Of a stretch of 6,547 nucleotides of DNA, positions 6,198 to 6,547 are shown piece by piece. The stretch comes from Oscillospiraceae bacterium (GTDB lineage Bacteria > Bacillota > Clostridia > Oscillospirales > UBA929), in assembly GCA_009784085.1 (NCBI GenBank), contig WRCJ01000082.1:1-6547 (forward strand). Direction: 5' to 3'. The notes beneath the pieces are model-generated. The model saw only the letters and a list, made by a program, of their open reading frames with translations, was not told the DNA's origin and did no database searches. Both the position numbers and the translations under genes were made by a program. The first letter of the stretch is position 1. The number at the start of each line of letters is the position of its first letter.

Positions 6198-6218
6198 ACA
6201 TAGATTTTCTTTTGTCAA
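6190..6218 (-). promoter_or_regulatory. Sigma-A promoter of the minus-strand operon
   Basis: On the minus strand the -35 box is TTGACA (6213-6218, perfect) and the -10 box is TACAAT (6190-6195, five of six), with a 17-bp spacer. A/T-rich tracts lie just upstream. Transcription would start near 6183, giving a leader of about 35 nt before the ATG at 6148. No other convincing promoter is seen further down the gene run, so this may serve all five genes. Confidence 0.85.
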
Positions 6219-6335
6219 ACCTTTTTTTAAAATAAATCAAAAAATTTACATAATTTTTTTTTATCATGTCCCCCACCTCGATGTTTCTCCCAATTTAGGC
6301 TGGATTCTTTTCTTCAAATGGGTTATAATACCATG

Positions 6336-6433
6336 ATATGGGGACGATGGTACGGTCGGGACGATGGTACGGTCGGGGACGCGGCGGCGCGGGACGCCGG
6401 GACGGCGGTACGCGCAGGGGCGCGTCCCCATAT
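6336..6433. repeat. 98-bp inverted-repeat-bounded GC-rich element
   Basis: ATATGGGGACG at 6336-6346 is matched by its perfect reverse complement CGTCCCCATAT at 6423-6433. Inside are two tandem 17-bp copies of GGGACGATGGTACGGTC (6341-6357 and 6358-6374), the first sharing bases with the left arm. Further GGGACG copies start at 6376, 6391 and 6399. The interior is very GC-rich while both flanks are AT-rich. It encodes nothing. It could be a small non-autonomous mobile element (MITE or REP-like), or a structured RNA or cruciform within the divergent promoter region. No clear target-site duplication is visible. Confidence 0.6.
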
Positions 6434-6448
6434 GCGCTAACTTAACGA

Positions 6449-6477
6449 TTGATTATATTGAGAAGGCATGCTATAAT
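6449..6477 (+). promoter_or_regulatory. Extended -10 promoter for the rightward gene
   Basis: The -35-like TTGATT (6449-6454, four of six) is separated by 17 bp from a perfect TATAAT (6472-6477). TGC immediately before the -10 makes it an extended -10 promoter. The expected start near 6484 gives a leader of about 25 nt containing the GGGAG ribosome-binding site. Confidence 0.75.
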
Positions 6478-6507
6478 ATAGGAAACAAAAAGAGGGAGAT
6501 GTTTTCT

Positions 6508-6547
6508 ATGACGAGTATAGTCGAATTAATCAAGGAGTTGCCAGAGG
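6508..6547 (+). CDS. Start of an unidentified protein (3'-partial)
   Basis: ATG at 6508 opens a frame reading MTSIVELIKELPE before the window ends. GGGAG at 6494-6498 is correctly placed about 9 nt upstream, and a good promoter precedes it. An in-frame ATG at 6499 abuts the ribosome-binding site and is less likely. Thirteen residues are too few to identify it. A short amphipathic N-terminal helix with ELIKELPE is seen in various small regulatory or antitoxin-like proteins, but that is only a guess. Confidence 0.65.
   Translation, partial: MTSIVELIKELPE

Larger units (their letters stand above)
6149..6335. other. AT-rich divergent intergenic block
   Basis: This block is sharply AT-rich compared with the GC-rich genes around it. 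It contains the leftward promoter (6190-6218) and A/T tracts upstream of its -35 (about 6219-6262) that could act as an UP element. It also has an AT-only 8-bp inverted repeat (6239-6246 with 6252-6259) and, near 6324-6329, a rightward TATAAT lacking a good -35. I see no convincing gene or structured RNA in it. Confidence 0.6.

Noticed and set aside
6239..6262. Intrinsic terminator from the AT inverted repeat and T-run
   Set aside because: The stem is eight A-T pairs with no G-C, too weak for termination, and no rightward gene ends there. An UP element for the leftward promoter fits better.
6124..6336. 70-aa rightward open frame across the AT-rich intergenic block
   Set aside because: It runs antisense through the leftward promoter and the start of the 101-aa gene, has no ribosome-binding site, and its hydrophobic, Phe-rich product reflects AT-rich composition.
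6375..6420. G-quadruplex in the GC-rich element
   Set aside because: G-runs are present, but the loops between them are about 12, 5 and 15 nt, too long for a convincing canonical quadruplex.

Overview
The window looks like chromosomal DNA from a moderately GC-rich member of the Firmicutes, most likely class Clostridia (Oscillospiraceae/Ruminococcaceae-like). The evidence is a DUF4358 lipoprotein, an MBOAT acyltransferase and a DHHW-family protein in tandem, an SH3b-NlpC/P60 cell-wall hydrolase with a Thr-rich linker, strong AGGAG/GAGG ribosome-binding sites, and a textbook sigma-A promoter. The lineage is inferred from gene content and style, not from a marker gene.

Layout. Bases 1-1287 (+) hold most of hflX, a ribosome-associated GTPase. 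Its 5' end lies before the window and it carries an unusual Gly-Arg-Asp repeat insertion. It converges on the next gene, and the two stop codons share the four bases TTAA (1284-1287). From 6148 down to 1284 (-) run five same-strand genes with short gaps and no visible terminator. In transcription order they are a 101-aa conserved-looking protein of unknown function, a secreted SH3b-SH3b-NlpC/P60 hydrolase, a DUF4358 lipoprotein, an AlgI-like MBOAT O-acyltransferase, and a DHHW/AlgJ-like SGNH-type protein. A near-perfect promoter (TTGACA-17-TACAAT) at 6190-6218 precedes the first gene and could drive the whole set.

Bases 6149-6507 are a divergent intergenic region. It holds an AT-rich block with that promoter, a GC-rich element of about 98 bp bounded by perfect 11-bp inverted repeats and containing two 17-bp tandem repeats, and a rightward extended -10 promoter leading into a gene cut off at the window end (start 6508).

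How the genes may work together (inference). The MBOAT protein would move an acyl (probably acetyl) group across the membrane, the DHHW protein would pass it to an extracellular glycan, and the DUF4358 lipoprotein would be an outer-face accessory factor. The upstream NlpC/P60 enzyme acts on peptidoglycan, so the cluster reads as an envelope-modification and remodelling module. The substrate cannot be read from the sequence. The most notable features are the coiled-coil insertion in the DUF4358 protein, the module itself with its uncharacterised 101-aa lead gene, and the inverted-repeat element.
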